Assembly: GCA_022711615.1 (NCBI GenBank)
Contig: JAKLER010000008.1
Coordinates: 1 to 33,676, forward strand
DNA length: 33,676 bases
Direction of reading: 5' to 3'
Source: Acidobacteriota bacterium
Lineage (GTDB): Bacteria; Acidobacteriota; Thermoanaerobaculia; UBA5066
This document shows, piece after piece, positions 7,217 to 15,363 of the stretch. The notes under the pieces are model-generated. The model had not been told where the DNA came from, did no database searches, and saw nothing but the letters and a program-made list of their open reading frames with translations. The position numbers and the translations under genes are program-made. The first letter of the stretch is position 1. Each line of letters opens with the position of its first letter.

Positions 7217-8041
7217 ATGAACGACAACGAGATCCGCGACGTCGTGAGGGAGAAGTACGGGAAGGCCGCCCTCCAGGTGAAGGAGGGGCGCGCCTCGTGC
7301 TGCGGCACCGCCCCGTCGGCTTCGGGCCTCTCCTGCGACCCGATCACCTCGAACCTCTACGCCGACCACGAGAAGGAGCTCCTCCCGACGACGGCCGTCC
7401 AGGCCTCGCTCGGCTGCGGCAACCCGACGGCGCTCGCAAAGCTGGAGGAGGGCCAGGTCGTCCTGGACCTCGGCTCCGGCGGCGGCATCGACGTCCTCCT
7501 CTCGGCGAAGAGGGTCGGGCCGACCGGCAAGGCCTACGGCCTCGACATGACCGACGAGATGCTCGCGCTCGCTAGGGAGAACCAGCGACAGGCGGGGGCG
7601 ACGAACGTCGAGTTCCTGAAGGGGACGATGGAGGAGATCCCGCTCCCCGACGCGAGCGTCGACGTGATCATCTCGAACTGCGTCATCAACCTCGCGGCGG
7701 ACAAGGACCGCGTCCTGGGCGAGGCCTTCCGCGTCCTGAAGCCGGGCGGGCGCTTCGCCGTGTCCGACGTCGTGACGAAGGGGGAGATCCCCGCGCCGGT
7801 GAAGAAGAGCGTCGAGCTCTGGATCGGCTGCATCGCCGGCGCCCTCGACGAGGACGACTACGTCGCCAAACTCCGCGCCGCCGGCTTCACTGACGTCACC
7901 GTCGAGCCGACGCGCGTCTACCGGGTCGACGACGCCCGCGACTTCCTCGCCTCGGCGGGGATCGACGTCGACGCCCTCGGCGCGGAGGTCGACGGGAAGT
8001 TCCGGAGCGCCTTCGTCCGCGCGGTGAAGCCCGCCGCGTAG
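7217..8041 (+). CDS. arsM: Arsenite S-adenosylmethionine methyltransferase
   Basis: 274-aa Rossmann-fold methyltransferase that methylates As(III) using SAM in the cytoplasm. Motif I is [10 protein letters not shown] (84-93), followed by YGLDMTDEM for SAM ribose binding. Arsenic-binding cysteines appear where ArsM needs them: Cys67 in SLGCGNP, Cys155 in ISNCVINL and Cys205 in WIGCIAGAL, plus Cys28/Cys29 and Cys40 near the N-terminus. The ATG follows AAAGGAGA by five bases. It lies 53 bases after arsR and nine before acr3, in one operon. Its methylated trivalent products are toxic, and the ArsP permease in the neighbouring cluster could export them. Confidence 0.96.
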   Translation: MNDNEIRDVVREKYGKAALQVKEGRASCCGTAPSASGLSCDPITSNLYADHEKELLPTTAVQASLGCGNPTALAKLEEGQVVLDLGSGGGIDVLLSAKRVGPTGKAYGLDMTDEMLALARENQRQAGATNVEFLKGTMEEIPLPDASVDVIISNCVINLAADKDRVLGEAFRVLKPGGRFAVSDVVTKGEIPAPVKKSVELWIGCIAGALDEDDYVAKLRAAGFTDVTVEPTRVYRVDDARDFLASAGIDVDALGAEVDGKFRSAFVRAVKPAA

Positions 8042-8050
8042 GAGGTTCGA

Positions 8051-9136
8051 GTGAGCGAGGCCGCCGCCCCGAAGCGCCTCAACGTCTTCGAGCGCTGGCT
8101 GACCCTCTGGGTCGCGCTCTGCATGGTCGCCGGGGTCGCCCTTGGGAAGCTCTTCCCCGGGGCGACCGACGCCGTGCGGAAGCTCGAGTTCGGCGAGGGG
8201 AGCCAGATCAACGTCGCGATCGCCGTCCTGATCTGGCTCATGGTCTACCCCATGATGCTGAAGATCGACTTCACGAGCCTCGCGGGGGTCGGGAGGCGGC
8301 CGAAGGGCCTCCTCGTCACGCTCTTCGTGAACTGGCTCGTCAAGCCGTTCTCGATGGCCTTCCTCGCCTGGCTCTTCTTCAAGAACGTCTTCGCGGCCTG
8401 GATCCCGGCCGGCCTCGCCGACCAGTACATCGCGGGGGCGATCATCCTCGCCGCGGCGCCCTGCACGGCGATGGTCTTCGTCTGGTCGTACCTGACGGAC
8501 GGGGACCCGGCCTACACGCTCGTCCAGGTCTCGGTGAACGACCTGATCATGCTCGTCCTCTTCGCGCCGATCGTGACGTTCCTCGTCGCCGGCGCGAGCA
8601 ACCTGACGGTGCCGTTCAAGGTCCTCCTCCTCTCCGTCCTCGTCTTCATCGTCATTCCGCTCGCCCTCGGGAGCCTCAGCCGGACGCTCCTGATTCGGGC
8701 GAGAGGGCGGGCGTGGTTCGAGGGGACCTTCCTCCCCGTCTTCCACCCCGTCACCGTCGTCGCGCTCCTCGCGACGCTCGTCCTCATCTTCGCGTTCCAG
8801 GCCGACAACCTCCTGACGAACTGGTTCCACGTCGTCCTGATCGCGGTCCCGCTCCTGATCCAGGTCTACTTCAACTCCGGCCTCGCCTACGGCCTGATGA
8901 AGCTCCTGAAGGTGCCGCACGCCGTCGCGGCGCCCGGCGCCCTCATCGGCGCGAGCAACTTCTTCGAGCTCGCCGTCGCGACGGCGATCGCGCTCTACGG
9001 CCCGGGCTCGGGCGCCGCGCTCGCGACCGTCGTCGGCGTCCTCGTGGAGGTGCCGGTCATGCTTTCGGTCTGCTCCTTCTGCAACCGGACGCGGGGATGG
9101 TTCCCGGCGCCCGCCGCCACGGCACCCTCCTCCTGA
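8051..9136 (+). CDS. acr3: ACR3 arsenite efflux permease
   Basis: 361-aa, ten-helix inner-membrane As(III)/H+ antiporter of the ACR3 (BASS superfamily) group. LNVFERWLTLWVALCMVAGV at the N-terminus is typical. The essential cysteine is Cys138 in ILAAAPCTAMVFVWS, within the fourth helix, and Glu305 lies in GASNFFELAVA. It starts at GTG 8051 with GGAGG (8041-8045) immediately after the arsM stop, so the two genes are tightly coupled. It exports the arsenite made by ArsC. The family assignment is not in doubt. Confidence 0.97.
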   Translation: MSEAAAPKRLNVFERWLTLWVALCMVAGVALGKLFPGATDAVRKLEFGEGSQINVAIAVLIWLMVYPMMLKIDFTSLAGVGRRPKGLLVTLFVNWLVKPFSMAFLAWLFFKNVFAAWIPAGLADQYIAGAIILAAAPCTAMVFVWSYLTDGDPAYTLVQVSVNDLIMLVLFAPIVTFLVAGASNLTVPFKVLLLSVLVFIVIPLALGSLSRTLLIRARGRAWFEGTFLPVFHPVTVVALLATLVLIFAFQADNLLTNWFHVVLIAVPLLIQVYFNSGLAYGLMKLLKVPHAVAAPGALIGASNFFELAVATAIALYGPGSGAALATVVGVLVEVPVMLSVCSFCNRTRGWFPAPAATAPSS

Positions 9137-9144
9137 GGAGCCCG

Positions 9145-9573
9145 GTGAGGAAGAAGGTCCTCGTCCTCTGCACCGGGAACTCCTGCCGCTCGCAGATGGG
9201 CGAGGGGTGGCTTCGGCACGACCTCGGCGAGAGCGTCGAGGCGTTTTCCGCCGGCACGACGCCGTCCTTCGTCCACCCGCGGGCGATCCAGGTCATGGCG
9301 GAGGCGGGCGTCGACCTCTCTACTCACTCGAGCAAGGGGGTCGAGAGCCTCCGCGGGGTCGCGTTCGACCTCGTCGTCACCGTGTGCGACTCGGCGCGCG
9401 AGGCATGCCCGGTCTTCCCGGGCGCGAAGCGGACCGTCCATCACGCCTTCGAGGACCCGGCCCACGCCGGGACCGGGAACGAGGCGCTCCCCGCGTTCCG
9501 CCGTGTCCGGGACGAGATCCGGTCCGTCCTCGTCCCGCTCGTCGCACGGGAGCTGGGGCTGCCCGGGCGCTGA
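9145..9573 (+). CDS. arsC: Arsenate reductase, low-molecular-weight phosphatase type
   Basis: 142-aa cytoplasmic reductase of the thioredoxin-coupled class that turns As(V) into As(III) for ACR3. The catalytic P-loop is CTGNSCRS with nucleophile Cys9 and Arg15; the shuttle cysteines are Cys81 and Cys88 in VTVCDSAREACPVF, and Asp-Pro at FEDPA supplies the general acid. The start is GTG 9145 with GAGGAG (9135-9140) overlapping the acr3 stop. The frame is open upstream but only as a shadow of acr3. It is the fourth gene of the ars operon. Confidence 0.95.
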   Translation: MRKKVLVLCTGNSCRSQMGEGWLRHDLGESVEAFSAGTTPSFVHPRAIQVMAEAGVDLSTHSSKGVESLRGVAFDLVVTVCDSAREACPVFPGAKRTVHHAFEDPAHAGTGNEALPAFRRVRDEIRSVLVPLVARELGLPGR

Positions 9574-9614
9574 GGCCCCGCGATGAGGCGACGCCGCGCG
9601 GAAGGGGCGGGCCG

Positions 9615-10868
9615 GTGACGGAGCAGACGCGAATCGTCTCCTTCCGCGTCGACGCCGACGGCCGCCTCGTCGCCGACCCGTCCGACTCCCGGCAGCTCGG
9701 CCTCCGGCCGGGCGACGCGCTCCGGATCGAGACGGGCGACCCGCTCTGGGTCGCCCGACGCCCGGTCTCGAACCTCGCGCGCGTCTACGTCGAGCCGACG
9801 AACGCCTGCAACCTGACCTGCTCGACGTGCGTGCGGAACGTCTGGAGCGCCGAGTCGGGCTTCATGACGGAGGAGACGTTCGACGCCCTCCTCCGCGGGC
9901 TCGCGGCGCTCCCCCGTCCCCCGGTCCTCTTCTTCGGCGGCTTCGGCGAGCCGCTCGCGCACCCCCGGATCCTCCCGATGCTGGAGGAGGCCCGCAGCGC
10001 CGGCGCCGAGGTCGAGCTCATCACGAACGGCATCCTCCTCGGCGACGAGGTCCGTCGCGCCCTCGTCTCGCTCGGGCTTCGCCGGCTCTGGGTCTCGATC
10101 GACGGGGCGACGCCCGCCGCGTATCGCGACGTTCGGATCGGCGACGCCCTCCCGGAGATCCTGGCGAACCTCGCCGCGTTCCGGGCGCTGCGCGAGGCCT
10201 CGCCCGGCCGGAGCACCCGGCTCGGCCTCGTCTTCGTCGCGATGCGCCGGAACCTCGGGCAGCTCCCCGACGTCGTGAAGCTGGGACGCGCGGCGGGAAT
10301 GGACCGCCTCCTCGTGACGAACGTCCTCGCGTACACCGACGACCTGAAGGACGAGACGCTCTACGACGAGGGGCTCGCCCCGGGCGACGGGGACTCCCTG
10401 GAGAGGACGGCGATCCTCCTCCCGCGCCTCGAGCCGTCGGGTGCCGTCCGCGAGGCCCTTGCCGCCGTGGTCGACGGCGGACCGGTCGACCTGCGCCCTC
10501 GCCTCTCCGCCGTCCGCGGTCGCAACTTCTGCCCCTTCGTCGAAAGGGGGACGACTTCCGTGAGGTGGGACGGGACCGTCAGCCCCTGCCTCGCCCTCCT
10601 CTACGACCACGACTACTGGCTCGGAGACCGCCGGCGGCACTCGCACGCCAGCGCCGTCGGGAACGTCCGGGACAGGAGCCTCGCCGACGTCTGGGCCGAC
10701 CCCGCGTACGTCGAGCTCCGGCGGCGCGCCCAGGCGTTCGACTTCTCGCCGTGCAGCTCCTGCAACACGTGCGAGATGGCCGACGACAACTCCCGCGACT
10801 GCTCGGGCTCTCCCCTCCCCGCCTGCGGCGGCTGCCTCTGGGCGCAGGGGCTGATCCAGTGCCCGTGA
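9615..10868 (+). CDS. Radical SAM/SPASM protein with AbrB-like N-terminus
   Basis: 417-aa iron-sulfur enzyme. Residues 5-48 look like an AbrB-type beta hairpin (GRLVADPSDSRQLGLRPGDA). The radical SAM core begins at PTNACNLTCSTC (Cys65, Cys69, Cys72 holding the SAM-cleaving cluster), with FFGGFGEP at 107-113. The C-terminal SPASM region has Cys306, 325, 380, 383, 386, 396, 404, 407 and 416, enough for two auxiliary clusters, ending CGGCLWAQGLIQCP. This architecture most resembles the maturase linked to tungsten-dependent aldehyde ferredoxin oxidoreductases, but no such oxidoreductase is present here. It starts at GTG 9615, 41 bases after arsC on the same strand, so it may be co-induced by arsenic. 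Substrate unknown; it is not ArsS-like. Confidence 0.82.
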   Translation: MTEQTRIVSFRVDADGRLVADPSDSRQLGLRPGDALRIETGDPLWVARRPVSNLARVYVEPTNACNLTCSTCVRNVWSAESGFMTEETFDALLRGLAALPRPPVLFFGGFGEPLAHPRILPMLEEARSAGAEVELITNGILLGDEVRRALVSLGLRRLWVSIDGATPAAYRDVRIGDALPEILANLAAFRALREASPGRSTRLGLVFVAMRRNLGQLPDVVKLGRAAGMDRLLVTNVLAYTDDLKDETLYDEGLAPGDGDSLERTAILLPRLEPSGAVREALAAVVDGGPVDLRPRLSAVRGRNFCPFVERGTTSVRWDGTVSPCLALLYDHDYWLGDRRRHSHASAVGNVRDRSLADVWADPAYVELRRRAQAFDFSPCSSCNTCEMADDNSRDCSGSPLPACGGCLWAQGLIQCP

Positions 10869-10875
10869 CGCTCCC

Positions 10876-10896
10876 CGGACGCGGCGCCTCCGTCCG
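10876..10896. terminator. Weak hairpin between convergent genes
   Basis: CGGACG, a nine-base loop, then CGTCCG, in the 46-base gap between the convergent radical SAM gene and the ABC exporter gene. Six pairs and no T tract; a possible terminator for both. Confidence 0.33.
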
Positions 10897-10914
10897 CCCC
10901 GCCTCGGCCCGCCC

Positions 10915-12789
10915 TCAGGCCTCCGCGACGAGCGCGTCCTCGGCGATCGCCGCCTCGTCGAGAGGGGGCGCCGCCGCGCGAGGCGGCGCCCCCCACGGCT
11001 CGCGTTCGCCGATCTGCTGGCGCCACATCGCGTAGTAGAGGCCCCGCCTCTCGACGAGCTCGTCGTGGCTCCCCGTCTCGACGATCCGCCCGCGCTCGAG
11101 GACGTGGATCGTCCCGGCGTGCGCGATCGTGCTGAGGCGGTGCGCGATCAGGATCACCATGTGCTGCCGGCTCCCCGAGACCTCGCGGACCGACGCGGCG
11201 ATCTCCTGCTCGGTGATCGAGTCGAGCGCCGACGTCGCTTCGTCGAAGATGAGGAGGCGGGGGCGGCGCAGGAGCGCGCGGGCGATCGAGAGGCGCTGGC
11301 GCTCCCCGCCGGAGACCCGGAGGCCCGACTCCCCGACGCGCGTGTCGAGCCCCTGGCCCGAGCGCGTCAGGAGCGGCGTCGCCGACGCGCGCCGGAGGGC
11401 CTCGAGCATCTCCTCGTCGGTCGCGTCCTCTTTCACGAGCTGGAGGTTCTCGCGGATCGTCCCCGAGAAGAGCTGCGGGTCCTGGGTCACGAACCCGATC
11501 TGCCGTCGCACGCGGTTGTAGCGCAGCTCGTGGATCGGCACGCCGTCGATCGTGACGACCCCCGCGGTCGGCCGGTAGAGCCCGACGAGGAGCTTGACGA
11601 GCGTCGACTTCCCGGAGCCCGACGGGCCGACGAACGCGATCGTGTCGCCGAGCCTCGCCTCGAACCCGATGTGGTCGAGCGCATCCTCCGCGGCGCCGCG
11701 GTAGCGGAACGAGACGTCCTCGAAGCGGAGGCTCTCGATCTCACCGACGTCGACCGGCTCCTCGGGCCGCTCCTCGACCGGTGTCGCCATCAGACGCCCG
11801 AACGCCGCGAGCGAGGCCTCGGCCTCCCGGTGGTTCAGGAGGACGTTCCCCATCTGCTGGAGCGGCCCGAAGATCGTGTTCAGGATGAACTGGAACGCGA
11901 TCAGCTCGCCCGGCGAGAGCGCCTTGCGGAAGATGAGCCAGAGGAGGATGAAGAGGATCGACTGCCGGAGGACGTTGATGATCGCCGCCTGCAGGAACGC
12001 GAGGCCCCGCACGCGCTTCACCTTCGCCATCTCGAGGTCGAAGATCCGCTGCGTGTAGCCCGAGAGGCGCCGGAACTCGGCCCGGGTGAGGCCGAGGCTC
12101 TTGACGAGCTCGATGTTCCGGAGCGACTCGGTGATCGCCCCCGACATCCGCGTCGTCTCGCGGACGACCTGCCGCTGGACGGTCTTGATCCGGCGGCTCA
12201 GGAGACCGGTCAGCGAGCCGAGGACGAGGACGCCGATCCCGAACGCCGGTATCAGGAGCCAGGAGCGGGTGACGCCGTACCAGACGAGGAAGCCGACCCC
12301 GACGAGCGAGGAGTAGAGGACGGTCACCGAGGCGTTCACGAACCGCTCGGTGTCGGTCCGCACCTTCGTCAGGAGCGCCATCGTCTCGCCGCTCGGCCGC
12401 TCCTCCATCTCCTGGAACGCGAGCCGAAGGGTCCGACGGAGGCCGTCGTCGAACATCGCCCGCCCGATGCTCTGGACGAGGAGACGCATCACGTATTCCT
12501 GGAGGGCCGAGGCGAGACGAGCGGCGAGGGCGACCCCCGCCGCGACGAGGAGCCAGAAGAGCGCGCCGCGGACGAGCTCGGACTCGGGACGGCCGCCGGG
12601 CGCGAGGACGTAACGGTCGACGATGAGGCCGAAGATGAGGGGGTCGACGAGCGTCAGGACCTGGGCGAGCCCGGCCAGGAGGAGCGTGAGCGCCACGAGC
12701 CCGCGGTGCGGCCGCAGGTAGCGGCCGAGGATCGCCATCGGGGTCTCGCGGCCGGACGGGTTCGCGCTCGGGCGGGCCATCGCGAGCAA
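10915..12789 (-). CDS. ABC exporter half-transporter (MsbA/MdlB type)
   Basis: 624-aa fused permease-ATPase that would dimerise in the inner membrane to export a lipid, drug or peptide. Residues about 28-310 are the six-helix membrane domain. The ATPase has Walker A GPSGSGKST (388-396), Q-loop FVTQDPQLF, signature VSGGERQRL (492-500), Walker B LLIFDE (512-517) and switch His550 in LIAHRLST. TTG at 12789 is supported by GGAG seven bases upstream; ATG at 12780 is the alternative, too far from that site, and ATG at 12738 would also leave the membrane domain intact. It follows the histidine kinase by 33 bases on the same strand, so the two may be co-transcribed. Confidence 0.93.
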   Translation of the reverse strand: MLAMARPSANPSGRETPMAILGRYLRPHRGLVALTLLLAGLAQVLTLVDPLIFGLIVDRYVLAPGGRPESELVRGALFWLLVAAGVALAARLASALQEYVMRLLVQSIGRAMFDDGLRRTLRLAFQEMEERPSGETMALLTKVRTDTERFVNASVTVLYSSLVGVGFLVWYGVTRSWLLIPAFGIGVLVLGSLTGLLSRRIKTVQRQVVRETTRMSGAITESLRNIELVKSLGLTRAEFRRLSGYTQRIFDLEMAKVKRVRGLAFLQAAIINVLRQSILFILLWLIFRKALSPGELIAFQFILNTIFGPLQQMGNVLLNHREAEASLAAFGRLMATPVEERPEEPVDVGEIESLRFEDVSFRYRGAAEDALDHIGFEARLGDTIAFVGPSGSGKSTLVKLLVGLYRPTAGVVTIDGVPIHELRYNRVRRQIGFVTQDPQLFSGTIRENLQLVKEDATDEEMLEALRRASATPLLTRSGQGLDTRVGESGLRVSGGERQRLSIARALLRRPRLLIFDEATSALDSITEQEIAASVREVSGSRQHMVILIAHRLSTIAHAGTIHVLERGRIVETGSHDELVERRGLYYAMWRQQIGEREPWGAPPRAAAPPLDEAAIAEDALVAEA

Positions 12790-12822
12790 GGTACCACTCC
12801 GCCCGCGGCGAGCATCCGGCGC

Positions 12823-14979
12823 CTACTCCGGCCGAAGCGGCCCGACGCGGCCCTCGCCCGACGGGGGGCCGGCGAGCGGGAGCCAGAACGAGAACGTCGC
12901 TCCCCGCCCCACCGCCCCCTCGGCCGAGACGTCGCCGCCGTGACGGGCGACGATCCGCCTGGCGAGGGCCAGCCCGACGCCCGTCCCGGCGAACTCGGAC
13001 GGGGCGTGGAGGCGCTGAAAGACCCCGAAGAGCTTGTGGGCGTAGGCCATGTCGAAGCCGGCCCCGTTGTCGCGGACGCGATAGACGATCCGCCGCCCCT
13101 CGACCGCCCCCTCGATCTCGACGACGGGCGCCTCGACGAGGGCCGAGAACTTCACCGCGTTCCCGACGAGGTTCACCCAGACCTGCCGCAGGAGGTCCGG
13201 GTCGCCCTGGGCGGGCGGCAGGTTCGCGAGCCTCAGCTCGACGCGCTCGCCCGAAGGGGCCGCCAGCCGGGCCTCGGCGAACGCCGCGCGCGCGAGGCTG
13301 GTCATGTCGACCTCGGTTCGCCGCATCTCGGCGCGCGAGGAGCGCGAGAAGGCCAGAAGATCGTCGATGAGCTGCCCCATCTTCCGGGCGTTCCCGCTCA
13401 CGATCCCGAGGAGGCGGCGCCCCTCGTCGTCGAGCTGGCTCCCCTTCTCCTCCGAGAGGATCCGGGAGAAGCCGTCGATGGCCCGGAGCGGGGCGCGCAG
13501 GTCGTGCGAGACCGAGTAGGAAAAGGCCTCCAGCTCCCGGTTCGCCTCCGTCAGGAGCTCGGTCCGCCGGGCCACGCGGCGCTCCAGCTCGGCGTTCAGA
13601 TCGGCCATCCGCTCTTCGGCCCCCTTGCGCTCCGTGACGTCGAGGACCATCGCGATATGCGTCGAGGGCGTCTCGCCGGGCGCCCACATCGGGGAGACGG
13701 AAAGAGTCACCCAGACGAGCGTGCCGTCCTTTCTCACGTAGCGTTTGTCGATCGTGTACTCGCGCCGCCGACCTTCCAGCAGGTCTTCGACCAGCTCGGA
13801 GCTGGCCCGGACGTCCTCGGGGTGCGTCACGTCGCGAAACGTCCGGTCGACCAGCTCGTCGCGGCCGTAGCCGAGGATCTCGGCGTACCGGTCGTTGACC
13901 CTCAGGAAACGTCCCGTCGGCGTCTCCACGTGCGCGACGCCGACGGCGCGCTGCTCGAAGAGCGCCCGGAAGACGCTCTCGCGCTCGCGCGCCGCCGCCT
14001 CCCGCGCCCGCTCGGCGGTCTGGTCGCGGACGACGACGACGGCCCCCGAGACGGCGCCGTCCGCGGCGTGGGTCGGCGCGACACTCCCGAGCACCGGCCG
14101 CGTCACGCCCTCCCGGGACTCGAGGACCGTTCCCCTCCCGATCGACCGGAGCTCACCCGTGCGCATCGCGTCGGCCACCGGATCGACCTCCTCGCTTCCC
14201 GGGCCCTCGATCCGAATGCGAAGCACCTCGCGCACCGGCCGGCCGACCGCGTCCGGCTCGCGCCAGCCGGTCAGCGACTCGGCCACCCGGTTGAGCCGCG
14301 TGATGCGCGCCCGCTCGTCGGTCGCGAGGACGGCATCGCCGATCCCGTAGAGGGCCGCCCGCGTCCGCTCCTCGCTCTCCCGGAGCTGGTCGGCGTCCCG
14401 CTTCCTCCGAAGCCGGTTGACCATGAGGAGGCCCAGCGCCGCCGTCGCGGCCGGGTAGATGACGAGGACGGGGAGGCCGATTCCGGCCAGGACACGGAGC
14501 CCTACCCCCCTGGGGAGCGTCATCGTCAGGGCAAGCATCGTGAAGTGGACCGCGACGCCGAGCGCGTAGAGCTCCTTCGCCCCGAGGTCGGCGAGGGCCG
14601 CGCGGCGCCGGTAACGCCACGCGAGGCCGATGCAGCCGGAGGCCACGATGACGCTGACGCCCATCGGGGTCGCGGCGCCTCCCTGCCAGAGCCGGAGGGC
14701 CGCCGTCATCGCCATCGCGATGACGGTCGGGAGGGTCCCGAAGAAAAGGCCGGAAATGCCGAGGAGGATCGAGCGCGTGTCGAAGATGATCCCCGGCTCG
14801 AGCACCCAGGAGGAGAGCATGAGGGCGATGCCGAGCCCGCCGATCGCCACCCCGACCGCGATCTGTCGGAGGCGGCTCTCGTCTCCCCACCAGCGCGTCG
14901 TCGCGAGGTCGTAGACGAGCGCCATCGCGAGGAGGAGGCTCGCGTTGTGGACGAGCGCGAGGAAGGCCCCGTCAGGCAT
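12823..14979 (-). CDS. Membrane sensor histidine kinase with two PAS domains
   Basis: 718-aa hybrid-free sensor kinase. Residues 5-190 hold about six helices of the 5TMR-LYT (LytS-like) sensor type, including GLFFGTLPTVIAMAMTAALR. PAS domains lie at about 203-320 and 335-452 (second with PAC motif YVRKDGTLVWVTLSVSP). A short coiled coil (453-485) leads to the HisKA helix SYSVSHDLRAPLRA with phospho-acceptor His492. The ATP-binding domain has N box NLVGNAVKF (603-611), G1 DNGAGFD (637-643) and G2 GTGVGLA (665-671). No response regulator is next to it, so its partner is elsewhere. It starts at ATG 14979 without a strong ribosome site. The exporter gene downstream could be its co-transcribed companion. 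Confidence 0.93.
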   Translation of the reverse strand: MPDGAFLALVHNASLLLAMALVYDLATTRWWGDESRLRQIAVGVAIGGLGIALMLSSWVLEPGIIFDTRSILLGISGLFFGTLPTVIAMAMTAALRLWQGGAATPMGVSVIVASGCIGLAWRYRRRAALADLGAKELYALGVAVHFTMLALTMTLPRGVGLRVLAGIGLPVLVIYPAATAALGLLMVNRLRRKRDADQLRESEERTRAALYGIGDAVLATDERARITRLNRVAESLTGWREPDAVGRPVREVLRIRIEGPGSEEVDPVADAMRTGELRSIGRGTVLESREGVTRPVLGSVAPTHAADGAVSGAVVVVRDQTAERAREAAARERESVFRALFEQRAVGVAHVETPTGRFLRVNDRYAEILGYGRDELVDRTFRDVTHPEDVRASSELVEDLLEGRRREYTIDKRYVRKDGTLVWVTLSVSPMWAPGETPSTHIAMVLDVTERKGAEERMADLNAELERRVARRTELLTEANRELEAFSYSVSHDLRAPLRAIDGFSRILSEEKGSQLDDEGRRLLGIVSGNARKMGQLIDDLLAFSRSSRAEMRRTEVDMTSLARAAFAEARLAAPSGERVELRLANLPPAQGDPDLLRQVWVNLVGNAVKFSALVEAPVVEIEGAVEGRRIVYRVRDNGAGFDMAYAHKLFGVFQRLHAPSEFAGTGVGLALARRIVARHGGDVSAEGAVGRGATFSFWLPLAGPPSGEGRVGPLRPE

Positions 14980-15363
14980 GCGCGGCCCCGTCGAACGAAG
15001 CCGGACGCCGGGGCGCCGACTGCCCGCACGGCCCTCTCTCTCCCGATTCGGGTGCGGACCGATCGCTCACCGCTCCCCCTTCTCCGGTTCGCTTCGTTCG
15101 CCGCGGGCGCACCGTACAGTCTAGACCTCGTTCCGACCGTCCGGCGCGACGACGCGCGAAAGCCCGCGATAGAATTGCTTCGTCTTCGATCCCCGGCCCC
15201 TGAAGGGAGGCCCTCCCGGGGCCCGGGACGGTGGGCAGGACCCGGCGACGGGTTCGACGCTCCGAGGGTCGCCTCCGGAAACGGGACGGCGTCCCGCCTG
15301 GAAAGGAGATCCTCGATGCCCTCGCCGACACCCCGCGCGACCCGCTCCGGCTGAGGGGCTCTC
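14980..15363 (+). other. Intergenic region with structured moaA leader
   Basis: 384 bases between the divergent kinase and moaA genes. No convincing -35/-10 pair is visible; TAGAAT at 15170-15175 is a possible -10 box for moaA. The part from about 15190 is full of self-complementary runs (for example around 15205-15230), then CTCC at 15260-15263, a CGGGAC-GGC-GTCCCG hairpin (15282-15296) and a strong ribosome site (15303-15308) serving a 12-codon ORF. CTCC could pair with GGAG at 15305-15308. The pairing of a CTCC-rich strand with the AAAGGAG site recalls moaA leaders under molybdenum-cofactor control, but the element is far shorter than the known Moco riboswitch. Confidence 0.45.
15316..15354 (+). 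CDS. Possible 12-residue leader peptide of moaA
   Basis: ATG at 15316 follows AAAGGAG by seven bases, the strongest ribosome site in the region, and encodes MPSPTPRATRSG before a TGA at 15352-15354. That stop is nine bases before the moaA GTG and in the same frame, and its own bases form part of the moaA ribosome site (GAGGGG). Three prolines in the first six residues could slow ribosomes. It may be a regulatory leader peptide, or simply a decoy start. Nothing indicates a free function. Confidence 0.4.
   Translation: MPSPTPRATRSG

Noticed and set aside
9615-10868. ArsS (arsenosugar) or ArsL (arsinothricin) identity for the radical SAM gene.
   Set aside because: Length, the AbrB-like N-terminus and the SPASM cysteine pattern do not fit those families as I know them.
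15200-15315. Classical Moco riboswitch ahead of moaA.
   Set aside because: The CTCC...GGAAAGGAG ends resemble the E. coli leader, but the interval is about 50 bases, too short for the multi-helix core.
11065-15354. Open plus-strand frame of 1429 codons.
   Set aside because: It lies antisense to the ABC exporter and histidine kinase genes, is an Arg/Glu/Asp-rich low-complexity product typical of antisense frames in GC-rich DNA, and has no family motifs. Only its last 39 bases, with their own ribosome site, were kept as a possible leader peptide.
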